Origin: CAXQZU01 sp964228555
Lineage (GTDB): Bacteria; Planctomycetota; PLA2; JAEUHO01
Direction: 5' to 3'
DNA length: 64,000 nucleotides
NCBI GenBank assembly: GCA_964228555.1
Contig: CAXQZU010000008.1
Coordinates: 4,201-68,200, forward strand
The notes beneath the pieces were generated by a model. It was not told the DNA's origin and did not search any database. It worked only from the letters and a program-made list of their open reading frames with translations. The position numbers and the translations under genes are program-made. This document shows positions 20,164 through 28,735 of the stretch, one piece after another (position 1 is the stretch's first letter; every line of letters begins with the position of its first letter).

Positions 20164-20841
20164 ATGCCCGGCCCCCTGCCCCACGAGCGTCCCGCCTGGC
20201 TGCTGCTGCCACCGGGCGCCGACGTGGGCGCTGCGCTCGCCCACGCGCTGGGCCATGCCGAGGTGCGCGTGCATGCCCTGCCGCCGCTGTGGTTCCTCGA
20301 CGCCGCGCGGGTGGACCTGCCGGCGCGGCTGCCCGGCGTGGGCACGCTCTCGCGCGAGTCGTTGCCGGCCGTGGTGCGGGCGTGCGCCGAGGCGTGCACG
20401 CCGGCCGCGCTGCAGGACCTGGCCGCGCGGGCGTGGCGCGAGGCCGAGGAGCCGGTGCGGCAGCACTTCCTGCAGGCCGGCACGCTAGCGACCTTCGCGG
20501 CCATCTTCGGCCTCAAGCGCAAGAGCCGCGACCTCCCCCCGCCGCCCTCCTTCGTGCGCGAGCAGGTCTTCACCTACCGGCTGGAGTGCCAGTACCGCCT
20601 TGCGCCCGAGCCCACGCCGGGGCCCACGCCGGCCCCGCCCGAGGAGGGCTCGCTGATCGTCTACCCCTTCGACCTGTGCGGGCACCACGCCCGCGCCGAC
20701 GGCGATCGCGCCGTGGGGGGGCTGGTGGAGTGTTTTGCCTACGCCTGGCAGCACGAGCGGCACGAGGCCTTCTGGCGGCGGCTGGCGAGCGAGCTGGGTG
20801 CACGGCTCGAGCTCGCGCCCAGCGGCGAGGACCTGCCCTAG
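20164..20841 (+). CDS. Uncharacterised protein
   Basis: I do not recognise this 225-aa protein. It is soluble, with no signal peptide. A central segment (GTLATFAAIFGLKRKSRDLPPPPS, about residues 110-133) and a C-terminal PFDLCGHHARADGDRAVGGL region look structured, separated by a short Pro-rich stretch with two PTPGPTP-like repeats. It follows the methyltransferase gene by 12 bases on the same strand. Its TAG stop shares CTAG (20838-20841) with the convergent downstream gene. Confidence 0.6.
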   Translation: MPGPLPHERPAWLLLPPGADVGAALAHALGHAEVRVHALPPLWFLDAARVDLPARLPGVGTLSRESLPAVVRACAEACTPAALQDLAARAWREAEEPVRQHFLQAGTLATFAAIFGLKRKSRDLPPPPSFVREQVFTYRLECQYRLAPEPTPGPTPAPPEEGSLIVYPFDLCGHHARADGDRAVGGLVECFAYAWQHERHEAFWRRLASELGARLELAPSGEDLP

Positions 20842-22604
20842 GGCAGCAGCACCAGCGCCACCCGCGCGCGCCGGCCGCTGGCGTCCACGCGCAGCACGAG
20901 GTGCAGCACGCGGCCCGCGTGCGGGTCGCCGCCGAGGGCGTCGCGCGCGAGCAGCAGCCCGGCCGTGAAGCCTGGCGCGTCCTTCGCCGGCCGCAGCAGG
21001 TGCAGGCGTCCCTGTACCCACAGCGGCGCGCGCCCGTCGGGGAGCGCCGCGGCCGTGCCTTGCAGGCGCAGCGCCAGCCGCTCGCCGTCGCAGGCGGCGG
21101 CGAGTCGCACGCCCTCCACGTCCAGCGTTGCGGCCGGGTCCAGGGCCAGCGTGCCCCGCGGCACGGCCAGCACGGCCGGCGCGGCCTCCAGCGCCTCGGC
21201 GTCGCGAAGCGCCTGCGCCGCCTGGGCACGCAGGAAGGCGGGCACGGCGGCACGCCCCTCCAGCCCCGACTCCACGCGCGCAGCGGCCGTGCGCAGCCAC
21301 GCGGCCAGCGTCGCGGCCTTGGAGTCCGGGCCCAGCCCTGCGTGCAGGCCCAGCGCCTCTCGCCAAGCGGCCTGCGCGGACTCGACCGTGCGCTCGGCGG
21401 CCTCGGGTGCCCACGCGCCCGCCAGCACCTCGTCGGCGCCCGGGCCGGGCAGCACGACGAGGCCGGCCAGCCCTGCGGCGGCCAGCGCCTCGCGCCCGCG
21501 GGGCAGCGAGGGCAGGGCCTGCGCGGGCTCCATCCAGCCCTCCACCAGCACCACCGGCACGCGCGCGGCGGCCCTCGCGCGGCGCAGGTCGAGGGCCGTG
21601 AGCTCGCCCGCGGCGGGCGCACGCCAGCCCAGCAGTGCCCCCGGCACGCGCGCGAGGTGGGGGCCCAGGGCCGGGTCGCGTCCGGGCGGCAGCACCACCA
21701 GCAGCTCTGCGAGCCCGCCGGGCTGCACGTGCTGGGCGAGGCGCTCCAGCAGCCAGCCTTCCCACGCGGCGCGCGCGGCCTCCTCGCCGGGCGCGTCGGC
21801 GGCCAGTTCCAGCGCCACGTGGTGCACGCCGCGAGCCTGCCAGCGCTGCACCTCGGCCACGAGGCGCTCGAGCTCGCGTGCCCAGGCCGGCAACGCCTCG
21901 GGCCCGCGCAACGGCTGCGGGGCGAGCGCGAGGCGCGCCACGGGGTCCACGCCGTACTGCAGGGCCAGCCGGGCCATCCCGGGGGCGGCCTCGCCCGTCG
22001 GCAGCCACAGGCGGTTGGCGTGCAGCGAGGCCGCCTCCAGCGCGGCCGGCCCGGCCTGCGCAGCCACCAGTGCGCGCAGCGGCAGCACCGGCCGCTGGCG
22101 GCGCACGCCCACGGCCACGCGCACGCTGCCCTCCTCGTCGGGGCGCGTCAGGTCCACCGAGCGCGGTGCGCCCTCGCGCGCGGGCGGCGTGTAGGTCTCC
22201 AGCTCGAAGCGCGCGGCCATCAGGGCCGCGCCGTCCTCCGCCAGCAGCACCACGCGCGGCTTGCCCTGCACGAGCTGCGCCTCCAGCACCCAGCCGCCAC
22301 GCAGGCCCTCGCGCGGCACCAGCCGCGGCGAGAGGCGTGCCAGCTCGCGCGCCCACGGGTCGTCGGCGAGCACGCCCAGCACCAGCAGCGGGCCCGGTGG
22401 CAGCGGCAGGGCCAGCGGTTCCACGACGCGGCCCGGGGGCAAGAAGCCAGCGAGGGCCCGCGGCCAGCCCGGCGAGGCCAGCACGCGCGCCTCGCCCAGG
22501 TCCACCCATGCCTGCGCGGCCGGCCCTGCGCCCGCGCGGGCCTCTTGCGGTGCCGGCCAGGCCAGAAGCAGGCAGGCCAGCAGCACGGGGAGGCAGCGCG
22601 GCAT
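20838..22604 (-). CDS. Secreted protein with hexosaminidase-type N-terminal domain
   Basis: This 588-aa exported protein has a cleavable signal peptide (residues about 1-24, ending near EARAGAG). Residues about 35-130 resemble the small alpha/beta domain in front of GH20/GH84 hexosaminidases (GRVVEPLALPLPPGPLLVLG, then GGWVLEAQLVQGKPRVVLLA). The following region (RGVHHVALELAADAPGEE, LAELLVVLPPGRDP, VPVVLVEGWM) reads like a TIM barrel, but I cannot find the paired catalytic Asp residues of GH84. The C-terminus (about 490-588) is a beta domain. It may be a divergent or inactive glycosidase. The ATG at 22604 follows TAGACT by eight bases. Confidence 0.55.
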   Translation of the reverse strand: MPRCLPVLLACLLLAWPAPQEARAGAGPAAQAWVDLGEARVLASPGWPRALAGFLPPGRVVEPLALPLPPGPLLVLGVLADDPWARELARLSPRLVPREGLRGGWVLEAQLVQGKPRVVLLAEDGAALMAARFELETYTPPAREGAPRSVDLTRPDEEGSVRVAVGVRRQRPVLPLRALVAAQAGPAALEAASLHANRLWLPTGEAAPGMARLALQYGVDPVARLALAPQPLRGPEALPAWARELERLVAEVQRWQARGVHHVALELAADAPGEEAARAAWEGWLLERLAQHVQPGGLAELLVVLPPGRDPALGPHLARVPGALLGWRAPAAGELTALDLRRARAAARVPVVLVEGWMEPAQALPSLPRGREALAAAGLAGLVVLPGPGADEVLAGAWAPEAAERTVESAQAAWREALGLHAGLGPDSKAATLAAWLRTAAARVESGLEGRAAVPAFLRAQAAQALRDAEALEAAPAVLAVPRGTLALDPAATLDVEGVRLAAACDGERLALRLQGTAAALPDGRAPLWVQGRLHLLRPAKDAPGFTAGLLLARDALGGDPHAGRVLHLVLRVDASGRRARVALVLLP

Positions 22605-22611
22605 GCGCGCG

Positions 22612-22617
22612 AGTCTA
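22612..22617 (-). promoter_or_regulatory. -10-like hexamer TAGACT
   Basis: On the minus strand it ends eight bases before the ATG at 22604. It faces the TACACT hexamer of the divergent gene only 23 bases away, so the two promoters are packed into a 49-base divergent spacer. Confidence 0.45.
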
Positions 22618-22640
22618 CGGGGCGGGCCCGCGCGGCCGCG

Positions 22641-22646
22641 TACACT
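22641..22646 (+). promoter_or_regulatory. -10-like hexamer TACACT
   Basis: It ends eight bases before the GTG at 22654 and so predicts a leaderless transcript for the CinA-like gene. Confidence 0.45.
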
Positions 22647-22653
22647 CCCGCGC

Positions 22654-23379
22654 GTGCGCAGTGCCAGCCTCCTGGTCGTGGGCGACGAGCTGCTCTCGGG
22701 CGAGATCCGTGACGAGAACACGCCGTGGATCATCGACCGTCTTGCCCGCGAGGGCGTGCGCGTGGTGCGCGTGGCCGTGTGCCCGGATGTCGAGGACGAG
22801 GTGGCCACCGAGGTGCGTCGCCTGCGCGCGCTCTCCGATGCGCTGCTGGTGACCGGGGGCGTGGGGCCCACGCACGACGATGTCACGCGCCCGGCCCTGG
22901 CGCGCGCGCTGGGCGTCACGCTGGTGCCGCATCCCGAGGCCGAGCGGCGCATCCGCGGCTTCTACGGCCAGGCCGTCACCGCGGCCGAGCTGGAGATGGC
23001 GATGCTGCCGGCCGGCGCCCGGGTCGTGGTGGGGCCCAGCACGGGCACGCTGGGCTTCGAGCTGGGCGGCGTCTACGGCTTCCCGGGCGTGCCGCTGCTG
23101 ATGCGCGACCTCGTCGAGGGCATCGTGAGCGACTTCCGCGGCGCGCCCCTGCACCGGCAGGAAGTGATCACCGGCCTGCGCGAGGGCGAGATCGCGCCGC
23201 TGCTGACGCGCACGCAGGCCGAGCACCCGGACGTGGCCATCGGCTCCTACCCGGTGCTGGAGGCGGGCGCCTGGCACGTGCGGCTGGTGTTGCGCAGCAC
23301 CGACGCCGCGCGCGTGAGCATGGTGGCCCGGCAGCTGCGCGAGGGCCTGCACCGACTCGGGCACGGGGCCCGGCGCTAG
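22654..23379 (+). CDS. Molybdopterin-binding (CinA N-terminal/MoaB-like) domain protein
   Basis: This 241-aa protein carries the CinA N-terminal domain, related to MoaB/MogA. The domain is clear from SASLLVVGDELLSGEIRDENTPWI, the DALLVTGGVGPTHDDVT loop and GPSTGTLGFELGGVYGFPGVP. There is no C-terminal nicotinamide-nucleotide amidase domain as in full CinA, so it is the short type. Such stand-alone domains may act as ADP-ribose pyrophosphatase-like enzymes or be uncharacterised. The start is a GTG; the longer frame upstream runs antisense to the neighbouring gene and is rejected. Confidence 0.85.
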   Translation: MRSASLLVVGDELLSGEIRDENTPWIIDRLAREGVRVVRVAVCPDVEDEVATEVRRLRALSDALLVTGGVGPTHDDVTRPALARALGVTLVPHPEAERRIRGFYGQAVTAAELEMAMLPAGARVVVGPSTGTLGFELGGVYGFPGVPLLMRDLVEGIVSDFRGAPLHRQEVITGLREGEIAPLLTRTQAEHPDVAIGSYPVLEAGAWHVRLVLRSTDAARVSMVARQLREGLHRLGHGARR

Positions 23380-23408
23380 GCCGCCACGCGCCCCGGGCGC
23401 CGCCCCCG

Positions 23409-23418
23409 CCCCCCCCCC
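23409..23418 (+). repeat. C10 homopolymer next to tRNA-Ala
   Basis: Ten consecutive C residues (G10 on the minus strand) lie 10 bases beyond the 3' end of the tRNA-Ala gene, outside any gene. Confidence 0.8.
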
Positions 23419-23428
23419 GTCGGCAGGT

Positions 23429-23504
23429 TGGTGGAGCTGAGGGGACTCGAACCCCTTACCTTCTGATTGCGAACCAGACGCTCTACCAGATGAGCTACAG
23501 CCCC
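23429..23504 (-). tRNA. tRNA-Ala (anticodon CGC)
   Basis: The 76-base cloverleaf has CCA encoded. The acceptor stem GGGGCTG pairs with CAGCTCC and contains the G3-U70 pair that identifies alanine tRNAs. The anticodon stem TCTGG/TCAGA holds the loop TTCGCAA, giving anticodon CGC (23469-23471) for codon GCG. The T-arm AGGGG-TTCGAGT-CCCCT is perfect. Confidence 0.97.
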
Positions 23505-23593
23505 ACAGGAAGCGGGAAACGGACCGTACACCCCGGCGCGCCCGAGGCAAGCGAGGGCCTGCGAGGGGGCCCGCGCGCGCCCGGGTGCGGGCC

Positions 23594-24970
23594 CTAGGCG
23601 CTGGCCTGCGCCACCAAGGCCTCGATGAAGGGCAGCGGCTTGTCGGCCAGGCACTTGAGGATCGTGCCGCCGGCCGTGAAGGCATGGGTGACGTCGCTCA
23701 GGCGTCCGTAGCGCTCCAGCGCGGCCCGGCCCTCGCCGCCGCCCACGTACACGGCAATGCCTGCCGCCTGCAGGCGCTTGAGGGTGCCGATCATCGCCTC
23801 GGTGCCGCCGGCGAAGGTCTTGCTCTCGAACTTCCCCAGCACGCCGTTGTGGAACGCCGCGCGGCGCTTGGTGCGAGCGGCCCACGCCAGCGCCTCCTGC
23901 TCGAAGAGGGCGCGCGTGGCCGGGCCCACGTCCAGCTGCCAGGCCTTGGGCGGGATGTCACGGGCTACCGTGCCGTCCTCCAGCACGAAGTCCACCGGAA
24001 GCACCACCTTCACGTTGCGCGCGGCGGCGTCCTTCAGCATCTGGCGCGCGGCCTCGACCGCGGAGGGCGGCACGTAGGCCTTCTCGTCCTTGAAGGCCTC
24101 GTCGCCAGCGGCGCCGATGGAGACGTCCACGCCGCGCAGCTCGCCCTCGGCCTTGCGCAGCGCCATGGCCAGGCTGCCGCCGGCCAGCAGCATCTCCACG
24201 CGGCCGCGCTTGACGATGCCGTGCAGGTCCTTGAGCTTGTCGAGCTTGAGGCCCGAGAACGAGACCAGCCCGGCCTCGCGCGCGCGCACGAGGTGCTCGG
24301 CCAGCTCGCGGCGCGTGAACACGCCCAGCGCCACCTTGCCCATGGCCAGCGGCAGCGCGGCGCTGCTGAAGTCCTTGTTGGAGGCGGCGATGGCGTCGTT
24401 GACGTACACCGTGCTGCCCTGCCGGAAGGCCGTGGCCAGGCGCTCGTAGTCGTCGGCGATGCCCTCGATGTCGTCGGCCGTGGCCGTCCACATGCGGCAC
24501 TCGAAGCCGTAGCGGCGCGTGTTCTCGAACACGCAGAACTGGCCGGGCTTGAGGCTCTCGATGGCCTTGATGGCCACGCCGTTGAGCGCCTCGGCGTGCT
24601 CGTCGAACCAGTCCCGCACGAAGGGGCCGCAGCCGGCCTCGGTGGCCTTGAGCTTCTGGTAGACGTACTCCAGCGTCATGTCGGGCGCGCGGCCGCGGTG
24701 GCCGATGAGGATCATGCGCCAGCCGCGACGGCGCCCGAGCTCGAGCGTGTCGTGCAGGCCCACCAGCCGCGGGTCGTCGCCGATCACGCCGTCGCGGTCG
24801 GCCACGTCGAGGTCGGCGCGTACCCACACCGGGGTGCCGGGTGGCAGGTCGGTGAGCGCGTCGACCGAGGGGATGCGGGCCAGCTTCTCCTCCAGGGTGG
24901 CTGCGCTCTTCTCGAAGCCCACCGCGCGGCGCAGCGCGGCGGCGAACGACTCGTCGTGGAGCTGCGCCAT
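23594..24970 (-). CDS. pgk: Divergent phosphoglycerate kinase
   Basis: This protein, of the family that interconverts 1,3-bisphosphoglycerate and 3-phosphoglycerate with ADP/ATP, has 458 aa, longer than the usual 390-420. The fold order is clear, but nearly every signature is altered: RADLDVA (51-57) for RVDFNVP, GHRGRA (90-95) for SHLGRP, ENTRRYGFE for ENxRF, VNDAIAASNKD (190-200) for VNDAFGTAHR, NGVLGKFE for NGPxGxFE, GGGEGRAA for GGGDSxAA, and TAGGTILKCL for STGGGAxLE. Changes are mostly conservative. A GGAGGAC site precedes the ATG. No GAPDH gene is adjacent; whether this is the cell's only PGK is unknown. Confidence 0.8.
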   Translation of the reverse strand: MAQLHDESFAAALRRAVGFEKSAATLEEKLARIPSVDALTDLPPGTPVWVRADLDVADRDGVIGDDPRLVGLHDTLELGRRRGWRMILIGHRGRAPDMTLEYVYQKLKATEAGCGPFVRDWFDEHAEALNGVAIKAIESLKPGQFCVFENTRRYGFECRMWTATADDIEGIADDYERLATAFRQGSTVYVNDAIAASNKDFSSAALPLAMGKVALGVFTRRELAEHLVRAREAGLVSFSGLKLDKLKDLHGIVKRGRVEMLLAGGSLAMALRKAEGELRGVDVSIGAAGDEAFKDEKAYVPPSAVEAARQMLKDAAARNVKVVLPVDFVLEDGTVARDIPPKAWQLDVGPATRALFEQEALAWAARTKRRAAFHNGVLGKFESKTFAGGTEAMIGTLKRLQAAGIAVYVGGGEGRAALERYGRLSDVTHAFTAGGTILKCLADKPLPFIEALVAQASA

Positions 24971-25133
24971 GACCGTCCTCCCGGGAAGGGGGCGCCATCC
25001 TAGCCCGTGGGCCGCGACCGCCACGCCGCGCGCACCACGCCATGCCCGGCCTTGGCCCCGTGGCCTGGGGAGGCCTCCGCGAGGCCATTTCTGGCCTTGT
25101 CCAGCCATCCGGGCGGCCTGGAAGGCCGCTGGG

Positions 25134-25139
25134 TAGACT
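25134..25139 (+). promoter_or_regulatory. -10-like hexamer TAGACT before the MlaF-like gene
   Basis: It ends seven bases before the GTG at 25146, so the transcript would start on the GTG itself. Confidence 0.5.
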
Positions 25140-25145
25140 CGCCCC

Positions 25146-26003
25146 GTGCCTGCTGTCCTCTCTCCTGCTCCCGCCCTCTCGCGGCGCGCGCCCGGCACGC
25201 CCGTGATCGAGGTCCGGGACCTCGAGGTGCGCTACGGCGCCCGCGTGACCTTGCGGGGCGTCAACCTCACCGTGCAGGCCGGCGAGGTGCTGGTGATCCT
25301 CGGCGGCAGCGGCAGCGGCAAGAGCACCCTGCTCAAGTGCCTGCTGGGCACGCTGGCGCCCAGCGCGGGCTCGGTGCGCGTGCTGGGCGTGGAGCTGGCC
25401 AGGGCTGGCGAGCGCGAGCGCGAGGAGGTGTACAAGCGCATCGGGATCGTCTACCAGTCGGGCGCGCTGTTCGGCTCGATGACGGTGGGCGACAACGTGC
25501 GCTTGCCGATGCGCGAGCACGCCTCGCGCCTCGACCCCAAGACCATCGACATCATGATGCGCATGAAGCTGGGGCAGGTGCAGCTCAGCGACAAGGAAGA
25601 CAGCCTCCCCAGCGAGCTCTCGGGCGGGCAGGCCAAGCGCGCCGCGTTCGCGCGCGCCATCGCGCTGGATCCCGAGCTGCTGCTCTGCGACGAGCCCTCG
25701 GCCGGGCTCGACCCGCGCATCGGGCGCGGGCTCGACGAGCTGATCCGCAGCCTCAACAAGGCACTGCACATGAGCATCGTCGTGGTGACGCACGAGATGG
25801 AGTCGGTGCGGACCATCGCCGACCGCATCGTGATGCTGCACCCGGAGCCCACGGGCGCTGTCGTCGCCTTCACGGGCACCTACGCGGAGATGTGCGCCAG
25901 CACCGATCCGCGCGTGCGCGACTTCGTGCAGCGGGTGCCCGTGGTGGACCCGGCGCGGGATGGCCATGAGGTGCTGCGGCGCCTGGTGGGGGAGGCAACG
26001 TGA
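25146..26003 (+). CDS. ABC ATPase, MlaF/Mkl-like
   Basis: This 285-aa ATPase is of the kind that powers MlaE-type phospholipid transport across the envelope. It has Walker A GGSGSGKSTLL, the Q-loop VYQSGALFGSMTVGDNV typical of MlaF/Mkl, the signature LSGGQAKRAAFARA, Walker B LLLCDEPSAGLDP and the H-loop THEMESV. The MlaF reading rests on the Q-loop stretch. No MlaE permease or MlaD substrate-binding gene is nearby. The stop overlaps the GTG of rnhC (GTGA, 26000-26003). The start is a GTG immediately downstream of a TAGACT hexamer. Confidence 0.82.
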   Translation: MPAVLSPAPALSRRAPGTPVIEVRDLEVRYGARVTLRGVNLTVQAGEVLVILGGSGSGKSTLLKCLLGTLAPSAGSVRVLGVELARAGEREREEVYKRIGIVYQSGALFGSMTVGDNVRLPMREHASRLDPKTIDIMMRMKLGQVQLSDKEDSLPSELSGGQAKRAAFARAIALDPELLLCDEPSAGLDPRIGRGLDELIRSLNKALHMSIVVVTHEMESVRTIADRIVMLHPEPTGAVVAFTGTYAEMCASTDPRVRDFVQRVPVVDPARDGHEVLRRLVGEAT

Positions 26004-26905
26004 GCGGCACCCTGGTCGTGCGCATGGACGCCGAGGCGGCGGATCGCCTCTACAAGGAGCTGGGCCACGGGCTCTACCAGTTCCGCCCGATGGACCACGC
26101 GCTGTGGGCGGGCTCGGGCGAGGACGTGAGCGTCGTCTACTACAAGTCAGGCAAGCTGGTGGTGCAGGGCAAGGGCGCCTCGGCCTTCGCCGAGCGCTAC
26201 CGCAGCATCCTGGGCGACACGGCGCGCGTGGAGCCGGCCGGCGCCAAGCGCCCGCCCACGACGAGCTCGGGCAAGCCCACGGTGGGCAGCGACGAGTCGG
26301 GCAAGGGCGACTACTTCGGCCCGCTGTCGGTCTCCGCCGTGCTGGTGCTGCCCGAGCAGTCCGTGCTGCTGGCCGACATGGGCGTGGTGGACAGCAAGGT
26401 GGTGAGCGACGAGCGCATCCGCCGCTCGGAGGGAGCGCTGCTCAAGGCCTGCACCAGCGCCACGCGCACGCTGATGCCCGAGGCCTACAACACGGCCTGG
26501 GACCAGGCCCAGAACGTGAACATCCTGCTGGGCCGGCTGCACGCCGAGTGCATCAACGAGGTGCTGGCCAAGGCCCCCGCGGGCGTGCCCTGCCGCGTGG
26601 TGGTGGACAAGTTCGGCGACCCGGCGCTGGTGCAGGCGCACCTGGGGCCGGCCGCACGTGCGGCCGCCTTCACCATGATCGAGGGCGCGGAGAGCGAGCC
26701 GGCGGTGGCCGCGGCCTCGTGGCTGGCGCGTGCCGCCTTCCTGCGCGGGGTGGCCCGCCTGCAGCAGGATGCGCCGGTGGACCTGCCGCTGGGCAGCAGC
26801 GACCCGCGCATCGTCCCGGCTGCGCGGGCGCTGGTGCGCGAGGGCGGCATGCTCTGGCTGGCCAAGTTCGCCAAGATGCACTTCCGGACCACGAAGGCGC
26901 TGTGA
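26000..26905 (+). CDS. rnhC: Ribonuclease HIII
   Basis: This enzyme cleaves the RNA strand of RNA/DNA hybrids during replication and repair. Its 301 aa include the N-terminal TBP-like substrate-binding domain (about 1-85) and the catalytic domain. The active-site segment GSDESGKGDYFGPL supplies the first Asp and Glu, VVVDKFGDP the next Asp, and the helix GAESEPAVAAASWLARAAFL is the type 2 RNase H signature. The GTG start overlaps the upstream stop, giving translational coupling with the MlaF-like gene. Confidence 0.92.
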   Translation: MSGTLVVRMDAEAADRLYKELGHGLYQFRPMDHALWAGSGEDVSVVYYKSGKLVVQGKGASAFAERYRSILGDTARVEPAGAKRPPTTSSGKPTVGSDESGKGDYFGPLSVSAVLVLPEQSVLLADMGVVDSKVVSDERIRRSEGALLKACTSATRTLMPEAYNTAWDQAQNVNILLGRLHAECINEVLAKAPAGVPCRVVVDKFGDPALVQAHLGPAARAAAFTMIEGAESEPAVAAASWLARAAFLRGVARLQQDAPVDLPLGSSDPRIVPAARALVREGGMLWLAKFAKMHFRTTKAL

Positions 26906-26915
26906 GCCGCGCATC

Positions 26916-28265
26916 GTGAGCCCGGCGCAGGCGCGCCTGGCGCGCTGGCTGGCGTCCCGGCCGGGCGAGCTGCGCACGGCAGCGGCCAGTGCGCTGCTGT
27001 TCTTCACCGTGCTGGCCGCCTGCTTCGTGCTGCGCCCGGTGCGCGACGAGATGGGCGTGCAGGCGGGCGTGCACCGCCTGCCCACGCTCGTCACCTGGAC
27101 GCTGCTGGCCATGCTGGTGGCCAGCGTCGCCTTCGGCGCGCTCGTGGCGCGCCTGCCGCGCCGGCGCTTCCTGCCGCTGGCGCTGCGCGCCTTCGCGCTG
27201 ATGCTGCTGGGCTTCGCCGCATGGGCCCTCGCCGAGGCCGGCACGCCCAGCCTGGCCTTCGCGCAGGCCTGGTTCACGTGGCTCAGCGTCTTCAACATGT
27301 TCGTGGTGGCGCTGTTCTGGGCCTTCATGGCCGACACCTGGCGCCCCGAGGCTGCTGCGCGCCTCTACGGGCCCATCGGCGTGGGGGGCACGCTGGGAGC
27401 CATCGCCGGCGGCCTGTGCGTGCCGGGCCTCAAGGCACTGCTGGGCGAGGGCGGGCTGGCGCCCCTGCTCGGGGGCGTGTTCGTGGTCGGGGCGTTGCTG
27501 CTGGAGGCCTGCGTGCACCTCGTGCGGCGCGTGACACGCGAGGCGCAGGCCGCCGGGGCGGAGGTGGCCGGCGCGGGCCCGGGCGCGGAGGCGCGCGACC
27601 AGGCCGTGCTGGGCGGCGGGGCGCTGGAGGGCCTGCGTGCGCTGGCCTCCTCGCCCTACCTCGCCGGCGCCGGCCTGGTGGTGCTGCTGGGCAGCGTGCT
27701 GGGCAGCGTGCTGTGGACGGTGCGCCTGCAGGCCGTGGCCGCCAGCCCGCTGGACGCGGCCGCGCGCACGGCGCTGTTCTCGTGGAGCGAGGTGGCTGCG
27801 CAGTCGCTCACGCTGCTGGTGCAGCTGGTGGGCACGGCGCGCCTGCTGCCGCGGCTGGGCACGGGGCTCGTGCTGGGCCTGCTGCCGCTGGCCTACGCCG
27901 GCTTCCTGCTGGCACTGGGCCTCGTCCCCGGCCTCGTGCTGGCCGTGGTTGCCGTGGCGCTCACGCGCGCCACGCAGTTCGCGCTGGCCAAGCCGGCGCA
28001 GGAGACGCTGTTCTCGGTCGTGTCGCGGCGGGACAAGTACAAGGCCAAGAGCGCACTGGACACGCTGGGCGCCCGGCTGGGCGACTGGCTGGGCTCGCAG
28101 GGGGCCGGCTGGGTGGCCACGGCCGTGGGCAGCGGCCCCGGCCCGCTGGCCCTGTGCGCAGCGCCCCTGTGCGGCCTGTGGCTGCTGCTGGCGCTAGCCA
28201 TGGGGCACGCCCGGTCCCGGCGGGCCGCCGCGGCCGCGGGGAGACGGGCCCCGGCCGACGGGTAG
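26916..28265 (+). CDS. MFS-like permease related to ADP/ATP antiporters (NTT type)
   Basis: This is an integral membrane protein of 449 aa with about 12 hydrophobic segments. The beginning (AAASALLFFTVLAACFVLRPVRDEMG) and FNMFVVALFWAFMADTW followed by RLYGPIGVGGTLGAIAGG are typical of the nucleotide-transporter-like branch of MFS proteins found in free-living bacteria, which probably do not carry ATP. The region DKYKAKSALDTLGARLGDWLGSQ near residue 375 also fits. It starts at GTG 26916, ten bases after rnhC, so it likely belongs to the same operon. Substrate is unknown. Confidence 0.75.
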   Translation: MSPAQARLARWLASRPGELRTAAASALLFFTVLAACFVLRPVRDEMGVQAGVHRLPTLVTWTLLAMLVASVAFGALVARLPRRRFLPLALRAFALMLLGFAAWALAEAGTPSLAFAQAWFTWLSVFNMFVVALFWAFMADTWRPEAAARLYGPIGVGGTLGAIAGGLCVPGLKALLGEGGLAPLLGGVFVVGALLLEACVHLVRRVTREAQAAGAEVAGAGPGAEARDQAVLGGGALEGLRALASSPYLAGAGLVVLLGSVLGSVLWTVRLQAVAASPLDAAARTALFSWSEVAAQSLTLLVQLVGTARLLPRLGTGLVLGLLPLAYAGFLLALGLVPGLVLAVVAVALTRATQFALAKPAQETLFSVVSRRDKYKAKSALDTLGARLGDWLGSQGAGWVATAVGSGPGPLALCAAPLCGLWLLLALAMGHARSRRAAAAAGRRAPADG

Positions 28266-28288
28266 CATCCCGCCCGTCCCCAAGGAGG
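28263..28288 (+). promoter_or_regulatory. TAGCAT hexamer plus strong ribosome binding site
   Basis: TAGCAT (28263-28268) overlaps the TAG of the preceding gene, and AAGGAGG (28282-28288) lies six bases before the bacilliredoxin ATG. This is one of the clearest leadered starts in the window and contrasts with the leaderless ones. Confidence 0.5.
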
Positions 28289-28294
28289 CTTCCC

Positions 28295-28714
28295 ATGCCC
28301 TACGACCCTGCCCTCGTCGAGCCCATGCGCCGCGACCTCACCTCGGCCGGCGTCGAAGAGCTGCGCACGGCCGCCGACGTGGATGCCTTCATGAAGCGCG
28401 CGGGCACCAAGCTGCTGGTGGTGAACTCGGTGTGCGGCTGCGCCGCCGGCATGGCCCGCCCTGGCGTGAAGCTGGCGCTGCAGCACGCCACCAAGCCCCA
28501 GCACGTGGCCACCGTGTTCGCGGGCCAGGACGTGGAGGCGACCCAGCGCGCGCGGTCGTACTTCGGCCAGGTGCCGCCCAGCAGCCCTTCCATGGCCCTC
28601 ATCAAGGACGGCACCTTGCTGCACTTCGTGCCGCGCCACGCCATCGAGGGCCGCGACGCGCAGTCGGTGGCCTTCGAGCTGGTGACGGCCTTCGACAAGC
28701 ACTGCAAGGCCTAG
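28295..28714 (+). CDS. Bacilliredoxin (BrxA/BrxB, YphP family)
   Basis: This 139-aa thioredoxin-fold protein removes bacillithiol or similar thiols from oxidised proteins. The family motif VVNSVCGCAAGMARPG contains the CGC active site, and YFGQVPPSSPSMALIKDG and FVPRHAIEGR are also typical. The family is normally about 140 aa, matching exactly. It suggests that this organism uses bacillithiol or a related low-molecular-weight thiol, although no synthesis gene is in the window. Confidence 0.9.
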   Translation: MPYDPALVEPMRRDLTSAGVEELRTAADVDAFMKRAGTKLLVVNSVCGCAAGMARPGVKLALQHATKPQHVATVFAGQDVEATQRARSYFGQVPPSSPSMALIKDGTLLHFVPRHAIEGRDAQSVAFELVTAFDKHCKA

Positions 28715-28735
28715 CGGCGGCGGCCCGCCCGCGCG

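Noticed and set aside
23409..23418. C10 tract as a phase-variation switch
   Set aside because: It lies between cinA-like and tRNA-Ala genes, outside any coding region or promoter that I can identify.
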